From the NCBI RefSeq assembly GCF_013034685.1, contig NZ_WQGO01000010.1, positions 36,168 to 100,167 of the forward strand: a DNA stretch of 64,000 nt, in the 5' to 3' direction. The translations under genes and the position numbers were made by a program. Below are positions 52,822 through 61,181 of the stretch, one piece after another. This DNA is from Ruegeria lacuscaerulensis. GTDB lineage: Bacteria > Pseudomonadota > Alphaproteobacteria > Rhodobacterales > Rhodobacteraceae. The notes beneath the pieces are model-generated. The model was not told the DNA's origin. It did no database searches and saw only the letters and a list, made by a program, of their open reading frames with translations. How positions within the stretch are numbered: position 1 is the first letter of the stretch; the number at the start of each line of letters is the position of its first letter.

Positions 52822-53836
52822 TCGCCGCCTCTGCCTCCGCCCGGGCGCGGCGGATGTCGATGCCGCTCTGCCACAACACCGTCAGGCCGATCCCGACCAC
52901 CAGAAGGATCGTCAGCACATAGTTGAACAGGATCATCAGAAGGGCGGTTTCGTCCGGAACGCCAAGCACCTTGAGCGCGAACCCCGCCCCAAAGACAAAG
53001 CTCGCCGGGATGCGCACGAAACGACCCAGAACCATGGCGAACCCGGCAAACACCATCAGGAACAGGTAATCCCACGCGCTCAGCACCACGCCAACCGCCA
53101 GCCCGGCCCACAGGAAATGGGTTGTCGCCACCAGCTTACCCGCAATGGCTGCGGCAATGGCGGCGACGCGGCGGGCCCGTGCCTGTGGCCAGACGATCCC
53201 TTCACCGAGCGCGGTGCGCAGATACGCGCCATCGGCCCCGATGCGGGCGGCAGCCCAGTCGAAGAGTCGGCAGACCAGAGGGTCCTCGCTCAGAAGTGAC
53301 GCGCGGAACCGGAACAGAACCCAAAGCAGGCTGCCGAAAAGCATCAGGTTCAACAGGCCCGCAACGCTCAATCCCAGCCGCAGGTCACCCTCGATCTGTG
53401 GAATCTGGCCGGCGGCGGCCACCGCTCCGGCAAAAAGGGCGAAAACGACGCCGTCGAGGAACCGGGCGATGATCGCGGTTGCAAGCACGGTCGCCATCTT
53501 CAAGCGGTCGAGCCGGGCAACCAGCCAGGCCCGGACCAGCGGGCTGATGCCGAGCGGGACAAGGACATTTGCGCCATAACCTGCCAGTAGCGCCCCCGTC
53601 AGCCGCAGGGTGCCGACGGGTTTCACGTCGAACAGGATCTGCCGCCACTTCCAGCCGCTCATCAGCTGCTCCAGCAGGATGGTGGCGGCAAGAATCGCGA
53701 TCCAGAACATGTTGGCTCCGCGCAGGCCCTGCAGAAACAGCGCAAAATCGAGGCTGCCGTAGAGCGCAAACACCAGATAGAGCGCCAGGGCGGAGCCGAA
53801 TATCGGCAGCAGCCACCGTTTCAGGAAGGTCCGCAT
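52808..53836 (-). CDS. UPF0104/YbhN (lysylphosphatidylglycerol synthase TM region)-like protein
   Basis: 342 residues with about eight spans; short motifs (LLAGYGANVLVPLGISPLVRAWLVARL) match the integral-membrane region of the UPF0104 / LPG synthase family. GAGG precedes the ATG at 53836; the in-frame TTG at 53851 is less likely. First gene after a divergent MerR-type promoter. Probably acts on membrane lipid flipping. Confidence 0.8.
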   Translation of the reverse strand: MRTFLKRWLLPIFGSALALYLVFALYGSLDFALFLQGLRGANMFWIAILAATILLEQLMSGWKWRQILFDVKPVGTLRLTGALLAGYGANVLVPLGISPLVRAWLVARLDRLKMATVLATAIIARFLDGVVFALFAGAVAAAGQIPQIEGDLRLGLSVAGLLNLMLFGSLLWVLFRFRASLLSEDPLVCRLFDWAAARIGADGAYLRTALGEGIVWPQARARRVAAIAAAIAGKLVATTHFLWAGLAVGVVLSAWDYLFLMVFAGFAMVLGRFVRIPASFVFGAGFALKVLGVPDETALLMILFNYVLTILLVVGIGLTVLWQSGIDIRRARAEAEAANGKA

Positions 53837-53868
53837 TTGACATCCTCGCAACTACCAAGACCTCAATG

Positions 53869-53899
53869 TTTTAACCTCCGTATCATGATACGGTGTCAA
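53869..53899 (-). promoter_or_regulatory. MerR-type promoter for the UPF0104-MFS unit
   Basis: On the minus strand: TTGACA (53899-53894), 19-base spacer containing the perfect palindrome CCGTATCATGATACGG (53878-53893), then TTAAAA (53874-53869). The over-long spacer with central dyad is the hallmark of MerR control. The MerR gene lies divergently 27 bases away. Confidence 0.82.
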
Positions 53900-53925
53900 G
53901 ATGACGGTGACGGAGGGAGACTGCG

Positions 53926-54339
53926 ATGCAACCACTCAAGATCGGCCAGGCCGCGCGCGAGACCGGGATAGGCGTCGAGACGATCAGATTTTATGAAAAG
54001 AAGGGCCTTGTCACTCAGCCGCCGCGCCCAATTGACGGCGGCGCGCGGGACTATGGTGGTGACACGCTTTGGCGGCTGAAATTCATATCCGGCGCTAAGA
54101 AGCTCGGATTTTCGCTGGCAGAAATCGCGGAAATTTTGGAGTTGCGCACGGCACCAAATACCGAGTGCGTCGCGATGCAGGCCAGAGCGCGCAAAAAGCG
54201 GGACGAAATTCAGGAACGGATCGAAGGGCTTGCACGGTTGAGGAACAATCTGGACGAGCTGATCGCGGCGTGTCCGGGGCGTGGTGGAATTCAGAACTGT
54301 TCGATCGTGGGCGCCATAGAACGCAGCAGTGAGAAATAG
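53926..54339 (+). CDS. MerR-family regulator, Hg(II)-type
   Basis: 137 residues. MerR helix-turn-helix (IGQAARETGIGVETIRFYEKKG), long dimer helix, and Cys81, Cys116 and Cys125, matching in position and spacing the three Hg(II) ligands of MerR (82, 117, 126). GGAGGG lies 8 bases before the ATG. It should activate the divergent UPF0104-MFS genes when mercury is present. Confidence 0.88.
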   Translation: MQPLKIGQAARETGIGVETIRFYEKKGLVTQPPRPIDGGARDYGGDTLWRLKFISGAKKLGFSLAEIAEILELRTAPNTECVAMQARARKKRDEIQERIEGLARLRNNLDELIAACPGRGGIQNCSIVGAIERSSEK

Positions 54340-54623
54340 GCGCAATTCCGGCCTTGAACGGAGGGTAGCGGCGTTGCTTGCGAACCGGGTTATTGCCAAG
54401 CAGGACCCAGAACGGCAGGTGCAGCGAAAAAAGGAGAGCGAGGGTTCCGCTTCCGAGCAGAGTTTGCGCCAGATCATTGTGAGAAATCCCTGCGTCGCCC
54501 AGAAAGCCATATCTGATGAGTGTCGGAGGGTGACGGACAAGTCGGCCCTGTAAATGCGGTCCAGCTTTTATCCTACCGGTGCGATTTTATATCGGTTTAA
54601 GACAAGTTTACCCAAGAGGGAAC
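54340..54623. other. Intergenic region
   Basis: 284 bases between the MerR gene and the DUF411 gene. No gene or clear regulatory dyad seen. Confidence 0.4.
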
Positions 54624-55100
54624 ATGACAATGAATAACCTGAGCCGCCGCCGCTTGATGCAAGGAGCCGCGGCAATTGCGTGCAGCGCGGCGCTTCCCGC
54701 CTTCGCGAAAACCGGTCCCTCAATCCATGTCCTGAAGGATCCGAATTGTGGGTGCTGCGGATCGTGGATCAAAATCATGCGGGCGGAAGGTTTTGAAGTA
54801 GGCGTGGAAAACAGTGCTTGGGAGGCCTTGAACGCTTACAAAACCGCCAATGGGATTCCGGAGGGCATGATGTCATGCCACACGGGTCGCGTGGAGGGCT
54901 ACATGATCGAAGGACACGTCCCATCCGCTGACATTCGGCGCCTGCTGGGCGAACGCCCGAATGCTGTCGGACTGTCGGTTCCGGGAATGCCTTTCGGCTC
55001 ACCGGGCATGGGGCCGGAAAGTGAACGCGAAGCCTTCGACGTCTTTCTGATCCGCAAGGATGGAACCACAGAGGTGTTCGCCAGCTACCCGGCCGCATAA
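54624..55100 (+). CDS. DUF411 periplasmic metal-binding protein
   Basis: 158 residues. Tat-like signal (SRRRLMQGAAAIACSAALPAFA), then a DUF411 domain with CGCCGSW near residue 45, MMSCHTGRVEGYMIEGHVP near 94 and PNAVGLSVPGMPFGSPGM near 120. Such proteins accompany copper and other metal resistance genes. I start at ATG 54624 with AGAGGG upstream rather than 54579. Metal not established. Confidence 0.85.
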   Translation: MTMNNLSRRRLMQGAAAIACSAALPAFAKTGPSIHVLKDPNCGCCGSWIKIMRAEGFEVGVENSAWEALNAYKTANGIPEGMMSCHTGRVEGYMIEGHVPSADIRRLLGERPNAVGLSVPGMPFGSPGMGPESEREAFDVFLIRKDGTTEVFASYPAA

Positions 55101-55311
55101 TTTCCCGATGGCGCTGGCAAGATCCTGACAAACACGGCGCTCGCTTCTGCTGCCTGGTTTACGTGACATTCTTCACGGCAAACCAGTTGATCCGTGACTT
55201 CACGCCTGCCTTGTCCTACCGGGCAAGTTCCAGCCTACGGTGAAAAAATACCTGCGTCCGCAAAGCCTGATGACCGGCTTTGCGGACAAAACCGACATCC
55301 CGGTCGCCGTA

Positions 55312-55530
55312 TCAACCGCAGCATTTGTCGCCCGCCTGAATTGGCGGGCATGGGGCCGATCCGTAGGAACAGTAGACGCAGCAATCGCCGGGAAGTGGCT
55401 TCAGGACTTTTCCGCAAGATGTGCATTCGTAGAACCACTGGCACGCGTCTGTTGGCATCGTTTCAGGCCTTGAATGTCCACATTCCGGGCAGATGATCGT
55501 GCTGACAAGGTTCGGGTGCTTTTCACTCAT
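55312..55530 (-). CDS. GDCCVxC-domain small protein
   Basis: 72 residues. Two zinc-ribbon-like pairs (CPECGH and CTSCGK) followed by the motif GDCCVYCSYGSAPCPPIQ that defines the GDCCVxC family, whose relatives include selenoproteins; here all are Cys. It follows merT by 4 bases on the minus strand. Such proteins are found with mer transport genes, function unknown. Confidence 0.85.
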   Translation of the reverse strand: MSEKHPNLVSTIICPECGHSRPETMPTDACQWFYECTSCGKVLKPLPGDCCVYCSYGSAPCPPIQAGDKCCG

Positions 55531-55534
55531 GGCG

Positions 55535-55858
55535 TCACATCAAGGTTATCAGGAAATCATTTATTCGGATTTCGTTGAGCACGATAACCCAAGCGATGGC
55601 CGTCAACGCAAAACTGCCTGTCAGCCACCATTTGAAGCGGTCGAGCGAACCACGGCGATACGCGACGATGCCAGAGAGAAACAGCAGGGCCGTCGAACCG
55701 CCGAGCACGTAATAACTCGCGGCGGCGATCTTGCCGAATACGGCCAGCCAGCTCCCTCCCAAGCCAAGCAAAATCAAGGCCATCGGCAAGATGCAGCAGG
55801 TCGCAACGCCAAGTGCGGTAAACGATCCAAGAAAGCTTGCGCCAACAAACTTGCTCAT
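55535..55858 (-). CDS. merT: Mercuric transport protein MerT
   Basis: 107 residues with three hydrophobic spans. The first carries the Hg(II)-binding Cys pair ATCCILPMALILLGLG near residue 20; the second Cys pair found in many MerT proteins is absent. GGAG precedes the ATG at 55858; the in-frame extension to 55966 runs into the operator. A 29-codon frame (55861-55950) fills the leader between promoter and merT, significance unknown. No merA or merP is adjacent. Confidence 0.82.
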   Translation of the reverse strand: MSKFVGASFLGSFTALGVATCCILPMALILLGLGGSWLAVFGKIAAASYYVLGGSTALLFLSGIVAYRRGSLDRFKWWLTGSFALTAIAWVIVLNEIRINDFLITLM

Positions 55859-55957
55859 GGTCAGCTTTCTCCGGCTTTGACGAACTCGAGCGGAAGCCGG
55901 TTCGACTTCCTCGATTTTTGCTTCGCGCGGTATGTGAAATTCGACATCATGACCGAC

Positions 55958-55988
55958 AACATGCACCCTGTAGTAGCTACAGGTTCAA
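55958..55988 (-). promoter_or_regulatory. mer operator/promoter
   Basis: On the minus strand: TTGAAC (55988-55983), 19-base spacer with the dyad CCTGTAG-TAG-CTACAGG (55967-55983), then CATGTT (55963-55958). Classical MerR arrangement between merR and merT. Confidence 0.85.
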
Positions 55989-56003
55989 GGGAAAGGTCAT
56001 CAC

Positions 56004-56423
56004 ATGATTGCGATTGGCGAAGCGGCGAGATTGACCGGTCTGTCGGTCGAGACGATCCGCTACTACGAACGGGAAGGCATAGTCGAGAAAGCCGGTCGAA
56101 CCGCCTCGGGACGCCGCGCATACACGGAACGGGAAATCTCCGAGCTCAGATTCATCAAACGCTGCCGCGATCTTGGCTTTACCATTCAGGGTGCATGCGC
56201 ACTTCGCGAATTGTCCAAAGCGCCCGAGCAAGCTTGTCGTGACGTCGAAGACGTCGCAACAAGACATCTCGACAACGTCAGGTCAAAAATCGCCGCCCTC
56301 CAACGGTTGGAGCAAGCACTGGCAGAACTTGTGCAGACCTGCACCGAGGGTACGGCCTCATGCCCCCTGCTAACGGCGTTGCTCAACGAGCCTATCGCCA
56401 AAGAAAAAATAAACGACACCTAA
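56004..56423 (+). CDS. merR: Mercury-type MerR regulator
   Basis: 139 residues. MerR helix-turn-helix (IGEAARLTGLSVETIRYYEREG), with Cys78, Cys113 and Cys120 as probable Hg(II) ligands; the last loop (C-x6-C) is two residues shorter than in typical Tn501 MerR (C-x8-C). Divergent from merT across the mer operator. Confidence 0.88.
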   Translation: MIAIGEAARLTGLSVETIRYYEREGIVEKAGRTASGRRAYTEREISELRFIKRCRDLGFTIQGACALRELSKAPEQACRDVEDVATRHLDNVRSKIAALQRLEQALAELVQTCTEGTASCPLLTALLNEPIAKEKINDT

Positions 56424-56686
56424 TTGCAACGCCCGGAAAGGATCGAATCTGGCCAACTCAGTTTGCGGAAAGACTACAATGCGGCTCAAATCCGGCTCGC
56501 TCATCATTACCCACCCCATGCCCGAACTCTCTGCCTGTCCTCATCGCAGGCGAGAGTGACATTCCTGAATTGCTCATGGGTGACATTTGAGCTTTGCGGC
56601 TACAGATTGCGGAAGCATAAGTGAAATTATGTGAAACTTGCCCCTGCTCACAATTTTGCAAATCAAGCGGTGCACGTGGGCCGAAC

Positions 56687-57640
56687 TCAGAGATGCCTGA
56701 TCCACACGCATTGATCCCGGTTGGGTCCAAGTTCTTCGAGGATCCTTTCAGCATCCAGATTGAAGTCTTTGGCAATTTCCTGGACCTGAACCGCCTGAAA
56801 GCTATCCAAGTTCCGCACCGTTCGACCATCTTCAAAGGTGATCAACTCGTGTGATCTTCCAGACCAACGCACGATCCCGCCGCAAAGGGTCTGTCCTTCA
56901 ACATCCGCAAGTTCGGCGACCGGGTCGGCAAAGAAATCGGTCCATTTAAGAATACCTGTGCTGACAGCTCTCGCCACTGCTTGTTCCGTTGTCCGGCACT
57001 TGAGTTTTGTGACGATCGAAGACGTCAAAGCATGCACCATCCTGGAGGAGAGCCCCGTCTGGCCAGCAACTACGGATGGGATCAATCCTGATGCGAGCAT
57101 CTTCAGAACATCCATCTCCTGATCGGACAACGCATCCGTAGGAAAGTTGAAAACTGTATCAATCACATCGAGCGCGAGTAGATGCAGGACCTGCGCTTCG
57201 TGGCGAAGGGCAGGGAGCATACTCCCGACCAAGGCGTCCCAGTCGGATCGGCGCAGGTTGGAGGTAACCGTAAAGACACCACGCTCCCCAAACGGATTGA
57301 TAACCGGAATGGATAGTCCGTGCTGACCCACACCAAATTTTCTCGCTGCATCGAATAGCGGTGCGTGTTCACGCTGATCATCAAACACAGCCCAATCAAT
57401 TGGTGCGATCATTGCGGCGCCAAACCGGATGAGGGGATCGACCAGGACCATGTCGTTGTCGACGTAGTGCCTGACCCATTCGGCCGGGAACGTGGTGCAG
57501 CCGTGGACAACGTTGTGATGCTTGTCGATATGGGCGTAGGACGCATTCTCCAGTCCGAACCTCGAACAAATTTCCTGAAGGCGCGCCTCCCCGGTCTGCC
57601 TGAAATCCAGTTCAGAATTGCCAATGTCCGCGATTTTCAT
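56687..57640 (-). CDS. LuxR-family quorum-sensing regulator with C-terminal extension
   Basis: 317 residues. N-terminal autoinducer-binding domain with the signature residues Trp55, Tyr59, Asp68, Pro69 and Trp83 (FPAEWVRHYVDNDMVLVDP), then a LuxR helix-turn-helix near 175-235 (LSDQEMDVLKMLASG). About 80 further residues follow, ending in IRHL, where usual LuxR proteins (about 240 aa) stop; this tail is unassigned. No luxI is in the window, so it may be a LuxR solo sensing a signal from elsewhere. Next to repC, suggesting control of copy number or transfer as by TraR. Confidence 0.83.
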   Translation of the reverse strand: MKIADIGNSELDFRQTGEARLQEICSRFGLENASYAHIDKHHNVVHGCTTFPAEWVRHYVDNDMVLVDPLIRFGAAMIAPIDWAVFDDQREHAPLFDAARKFGVGQHGLSIPVINPFGERGVFTVTSNLRRSDWDALVGSMLPALRHEAQVLHLLALDVIDTVFNFPTDALSDQEMDVLKMLASGLIPSVVAGQTGLSSRMVHALTSSIVTKLKCRTTEQAVARAVSTGILKWTDFFADPVAELADVEGQTLCGGIVRWSGRSHELITFEDGRTVRNLDSFQAVQVQEIAKDFNLDAERILEELGPNRDQCVWIRHL

Positions 57641-57827
57641 AGATCGTCTTTCTGTTCCGCGTTGCCGTCGAGGCCGCTTAGCAACCTAAAGCTGAACAAA
57701 CCACTCGGGAATTCCCGTAGCCAATCATGCATTTGAATACAGTTCTGTTCTGGAGGCGGAAACGGAGCGAAAACCTGCCGATGAGACACATGAATTGGAG
57801 AAGCTGGCGGCTCATAACCCGGCACGG

Positions 57828-59117
57828 CTAAAACCCGCTGCAGTGATCTTGCGGAAGCCCGTCTTCCTCCTCTCGGGCTCTACGCGCCAAAAGCCCCATG
57901 AAACTGGAAATCAGGTTCAGTTCACCGCGCTCATCTGCGTGCACCATACCGCGCAGATATCCGCCCGGATTAACCACTGGCGGCAACCGTGGATCGCTCA
58001 GCCTCGCGTCTGTGATCAACCCGGCCAGGATTGCACCCATCACGGTCAATCGGTCAATCGCCGTACGCCAAGCCGAGGCATTGGCGCCGATCTCCGACAA
58101 TCGCGACCAAACGCCGGTCTCAATCGCGTAGAGCGACGGGCTGGAATTCTGATCTCCGCCACCCGCGATATCGATATGCATGCGCAGCTCGGGTGAGGCC
58201 AGTTCATATAGGATGCGGTTATTCACCCGCGGTAGTTTTTGGGCCTTGCGCGATGCCGTATCTGTCGGATGATTGCTTTCTAAGCAATGCGGAGGGCCGT
58301 CAGGCCCGGAGCCGGAACAATCTGGTTCCGAGGCTTTTGCCGAGGACATTGAACTCTCGCCATCGGCGTTACAGGACAGAATTGTTTCTTCAATTTGGTC
58401 TTGTATATGGCACCCGAAACAAGCTTCGGGTTCACCCGAAATTTCACCGGGTTTTGCGACATGCTCTTCGATCCGGCTCCAAAGGTCGTAAGCCGCCTGA
58501 ACATGTAGCTTGAGCGCCTCCAGCGTCATGTATTTCAACTTGTCGGCGCGCGGCCAGGATCGAAGTTCCTCCTTCATGCCTTCCAGACTTTCAGGAGGGC
58601 AGGGGAGTAAGAGAAGCACGGCCAGACTATGTTTCACATATCGGTAAAGCCGTGATCGATCCCCGCGCAGCTCGTCCTGTTCTTTCTTCTCGGCCTTGCT
58701 GCGCACGTCCGCGTCGCGCATCTCGGGAATGAGGTTCAGGGCAGGGGTCAGGAAGAGTCCAAGCTTCTTGCGCTTACAGCGCGCGCCATTTGCGCCAAGC
58801 CTGCGTTCGATCAGACCAATCCTTTCCAGCTCACGTTCGTGATTGTGGATTGTCCGATCTGTCACGCCTCGCCCGGCAATGAGGGTTTCCTGGCGCGCGT
58901 AGCAAAAGGGTTCCTGAGACGGGTCTCGAAAAGCACATGGCGTAATCATATCGATGATGATCTCTAAGGTGCGAATACACTGGGCTGATGCGCCTCTGAT
59001 CTGCGCATATCCCACGCAGAGCTGACGTAACCTGTCACGGTTCCAGCCCTCAGGAAGGCCGTTGTGAAAGCGAATATTATCGTGGTGATGGGCGGATGCG
59101 ATCTGCCGAAAGCTCAT
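57828..59117 (-). CDS. repC: Solitary RepC-type plasmid replication initiator
   Basis: About 429 residues. N-terminal winged-helix region (RQETLIAGRGVTDRTIHNHERELERIGLIERR, near 70-105) and a C-terminal segment with VVNPGGYLRGMVHADERGELNL near 400, the pattern ending RepC proteins. No repA/repB stands in front, unlike a repABC operon, which fits the solitary RepC replicons described for Rhodobacterales. RepC origins usually lie inside the gene itself. Start at ATG 59117; 59138 is an alternative. Confidence 0.78.
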   Translation of the reverse strand: MSFRQIASAHHHDNIRFHNGLPEGWNRDRLRQLCVGYAQIRGASAQCIRTLEIIIDMITPCAFRDPSQEPFCYARQETLIAGRGVTDRTIHNHERELERIGLIERRLGANGARCKRKKLGLFLTPALNLIPEMRDADVRSKAEKKEQDELRGDRSRLYRYVKHSLAVLLLLPCPPESLEGMKEELRSWPRADKLKYMTLEALKLHVQAAYDLWSRIEEHVAKPGEISGEPEACFGCHIQDQIEETILSCNADGESSMSSAKASEPDCSGSGPDGPPHCLESNHPTDTASRKAQKLPRVNNRILYELASPELRMHIDIAGGGDQNSSPSLYAIETGVWSRLSEIGANASAWRTAIDRLTVMGAILAGLITDARLSDPRLPPVVNPGGYLRGMVHADERGELNLISSFMGLLARRAREEEDGLPQDHCSGF

Positions 59118-59484
59118 GGATTTGGCCTCATTTGGCAAAGGTCAGTGTTGATATCGCGGCTTCGCGGGGCAGGGTGTTCGGAATGGTTCAACGGTCTCAT
59201 GGTCTGCTTCTCATTGGGGAAGCAAGGCGGCTCGAACCTCAGCAAAAAGACACAGAAAAACCGTTCGCACAGATGCGTTTGTCCTTGTCAGTAATTTTGG
59301 AGTTTCCTATAAATCAGGTGATCAAACGTGACTTAAGAAGATCCCCGCTGAGGCCCCGCCTTGCGGGGGTTTTTGTTTCTGGGATTAAGTTTTTCCTCCG
59401 GGCCAATCGGCCTGGTTTAAAAATGCAGCTGGCGATTTTTGGTGGCATAGCCAGGAGCAACGCGTTGTACCGCAGGTCAGCACC
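59118..59484. other. Intergenic region upstream of repC
   Basis: 367 bases with no gene. Contains the repC promoter area and, further right, a hairpin with T run listed separately. Confidence 0.45.
59354..59374 (+). terminator. Intrinsic terminator-like hairpin
   Basis: CCCCGC/GCGGGG stem, 3-nt loop, one G, then five T on the plus strand. No plus-strand protein gene ends here, so it may close a small RNA or antisense transcript of the repC region. Confidence 0.55.
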
Positions 59485-60207
59485 TCAATATCGGATGAGT
59501 TCGTAGTCGCTGAACCCGAATGTGTCGGTCCACTCGACGCCAACGCCGCGGAAGTAGCTGGGAGGTTCACAGCGATTGCCCAGTGGCAGCCAGTAAGGGA
59601 TTGGGGCAGGAGCGCGCTCGGACCAGCGAAAATTCGTATTATCGTCGTAGGTGCCAACCACAAGATCAAGCGAACGCTCGCAATCTCCCTCCCTTGAACG
59701 ACGGCGATAGCTGTAGTGGCGCACATCCCAAACCCTGATGGATCTCACAACGTCGAAATCGGAAGAAGAAAGATCGACGCTGATCGGGGTGGCTTGGAAA
59801 CCGTCACCGTATTGGCCGTGATGTGCATCGATCCTTCCTATCGAGATCGCTGCGTCTACCAGTATTGGCTTAGCGGTGTCATCCGATGGAAGCTCTGGAA
59901 CTGGGCTAGCACTGGTGCGCTTGATGGCTTCCAACCGTTCCATAGGACCCAAGTCCGAGGGGCTGTGTGACGTATTCATCGGACAGCGCCAGAGTTGAAG
60001 CGGCGGTTCGACCGGGTAGGGTGTGATGCGCCGAATGAACTCCGCCTTGGCTGCGACGCAATCAGCCGAACTTGGCCAACCCCCGGCGAGGCAAAGGAAT
60101 ATGGCACAGTCAATTGGATAGGCACGAGCCTGCGTGGCTGGCAGTGCAGCGAGTGCAACTGCAAGGGCCTTCGCGCGAGTTCGATTTCCGGATTTTGAGT
60201 GTTTCAA
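59485..60207 (-). CDS. Secreted hypothetical protein
   Basis: 240 residues from a proposed TTG at 60207 with GGAGAG 6 bases upstream; the earlier ATG at 60252 has no such site. Signal peptide ending ATQARAY, then Cys-containing segments (IDCAIFLCLAGGWPSSADC, LWRCPM). No family assigned. Divergent from 60363 and next to the T4SS genes, so a transfer-related role is possible. Confidence 0.65.
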   Translation of the reverse strand: MKHSKSGNRTRAKALAVALAALPATQARAYPIDCAIFLCLAGGWPSSADCVAAKAEFIRRITPYPVEPPLQLWRCPMNTSHSPSDLGPMERLEAIKRTSASPVPELPSDDTAKPILVDAAISIGRIDAHHGQYGDGFQATPISVDLSSSDFDVVRSIRVWDVRHYSYRRRSREGDCERSLDLVVGTYDDNTNFRWSERAPAPIPYWLPLGNRCEPPSYFRGVGVEWTDTFGFSDYELIRY

Positions 60208-60248
60208 GATGGTCTCTCCTGCTTGCGAATCGCCTAAGCAATATCCGG

Positions 60249-60301
60249 CCAATATATTTCTGACAATCCAATATCGTATATTGGCGGGTTTTCTTATATT
60301 G
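60249..60301. promoter_or_regulatory. Candidate operator with CCAATAT half-sites
   Basis: CCAATAT at 60249 and 60268 (19 apart), and inverted ATATTGG at 60278 and ATATTG at 60296 (18 apart), in an AT-rich divergent promoter region. Middle two form a 7-bp-arm dyad with a 3-base centre. Confidence 0.5.
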
Positions 60302-60362
60302 ACGTAGATTGTGTTTTAGTCCACAACTTTTGGATGTAGAAGACGGCCCATAGGGGGTCGTC

Positions 60363-60719
60363 ATGGCGGACAACAAGAGACAATACACTGTGGTAACCAT
60401 CGAGATGGTCCGGGGCCTGAAAGAGGATCAGGTTCCCTTTACATGCCGCTACGAATTTATCGGACTCGCTTCCCTTGGACGACCTAAGTACCACTGCATT
60501 TACAGCTCGCCGAACTATGTCGGGGCCTTGTGCAAGTCGAAGATCTCTCGAGCGGGCGCTGAGCCCAGAGAGTTCGATCTTTGGCCGGGCCTCTTCAAGC
60601 ATCATCAGGAATTTGGTGATGGGCGCATTCTCTGCGTCAAATCAGACTATACGATCGAGTCGATTACCCCAGAGGGTCTCGAAGCAGCTCAGGCCCTGGA
60701 CGCGAAATCCAAAACCTGA
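60363..60719 (+). CDS. Hypothetical protein
   Basis: 118 residues. No recognised domain; three Cys (TCRYEF, YHCIYS, LCKSK) and a central aromatic region. Starts at ATG 60363 and precedes the nuclease gene by 48 bases, probably in the same operon. Unknown. Confidence 0.6.
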   Translation: MADNKRQYTVVTIEMVRGLKEDQVPFTCRYEFIGLASLGRPKYHCIYSSPNYVGALCKSKISRAGAEPREFDLWPGLFKHHQEFGDGRILCVKSDYTIESITPEGLEAAQALDAKSKT

Positions 60720-60767
60720 TCGGTCACGTTCGAGAACCCGGCTCATCAAAATGCTGGGGCAGGGCGC

Positions 60768-61181
60768 ATGAAACGGCTCTTGTTTCTCAGCGCTGCACTC
60801 GCGTCCTTGTTCATTGCTGCAGTTTGGATTGAACCAGCTAGGAAAACAAAGACTCTCGGCGCATCCGAGGTGATTGCCGTTGACGGTGACACGATCGACC
60901 ATGGTGACGACCGATACCGGCTTATTGGGTTTGATACGCCTGAGACATTCCGGGCTCAGTGCGATGCTGAGAGAGCTTTGGGTCTACGAGCCAAGGACCG
61001 GCTGACGGAGCTCATCAACTTCGCGGGCGTAATTGAACTTGAGATTGAGCTGCACTTTGACGTCCACGATCGCTTCTTGGCGCTTGGGCGCGTGTCTGGA
61101 CAGAACGTCGGGGCCATCCTGATTTCTGAAGGTCTGGCGCGCCCGTACTCGGGTGGCAAGCGCCAGTCCTGGTGCGGCTGA
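60768..61181 (+). CDS. Thermonuclease (SNase) family protein, exported
   Basis: 137 residues. N-terminal signal/anchor, then an SNase-like fold with DGDTID, RLIGFDTPE (Arg and Glu of the active site) and DRFLALGRV (second Arg). Periplasmic nuclease; often coded beside conjugation genes in alphaproteobacterial plasmids. Confidence 0.83.
   Translation: MKRLLFLSAALASLFIAAVWIEPARKTKTLGASEVIAVDGDTIDHGDDRYRLIGFDTPETFRAQCDAERALGLRAKDRLTELINFAGVIELEIELHFDVHDRFLALGRVSGQNVGAILISEGLARPYSGGKRQSWCG

Noticed and set aside
51481..52926. 481-codon plus-strand frame opposite the MFS gene
   Set aside because: Gln/Arg/His-rich translation typical of antisense to a GC-rich membrane protein gene.
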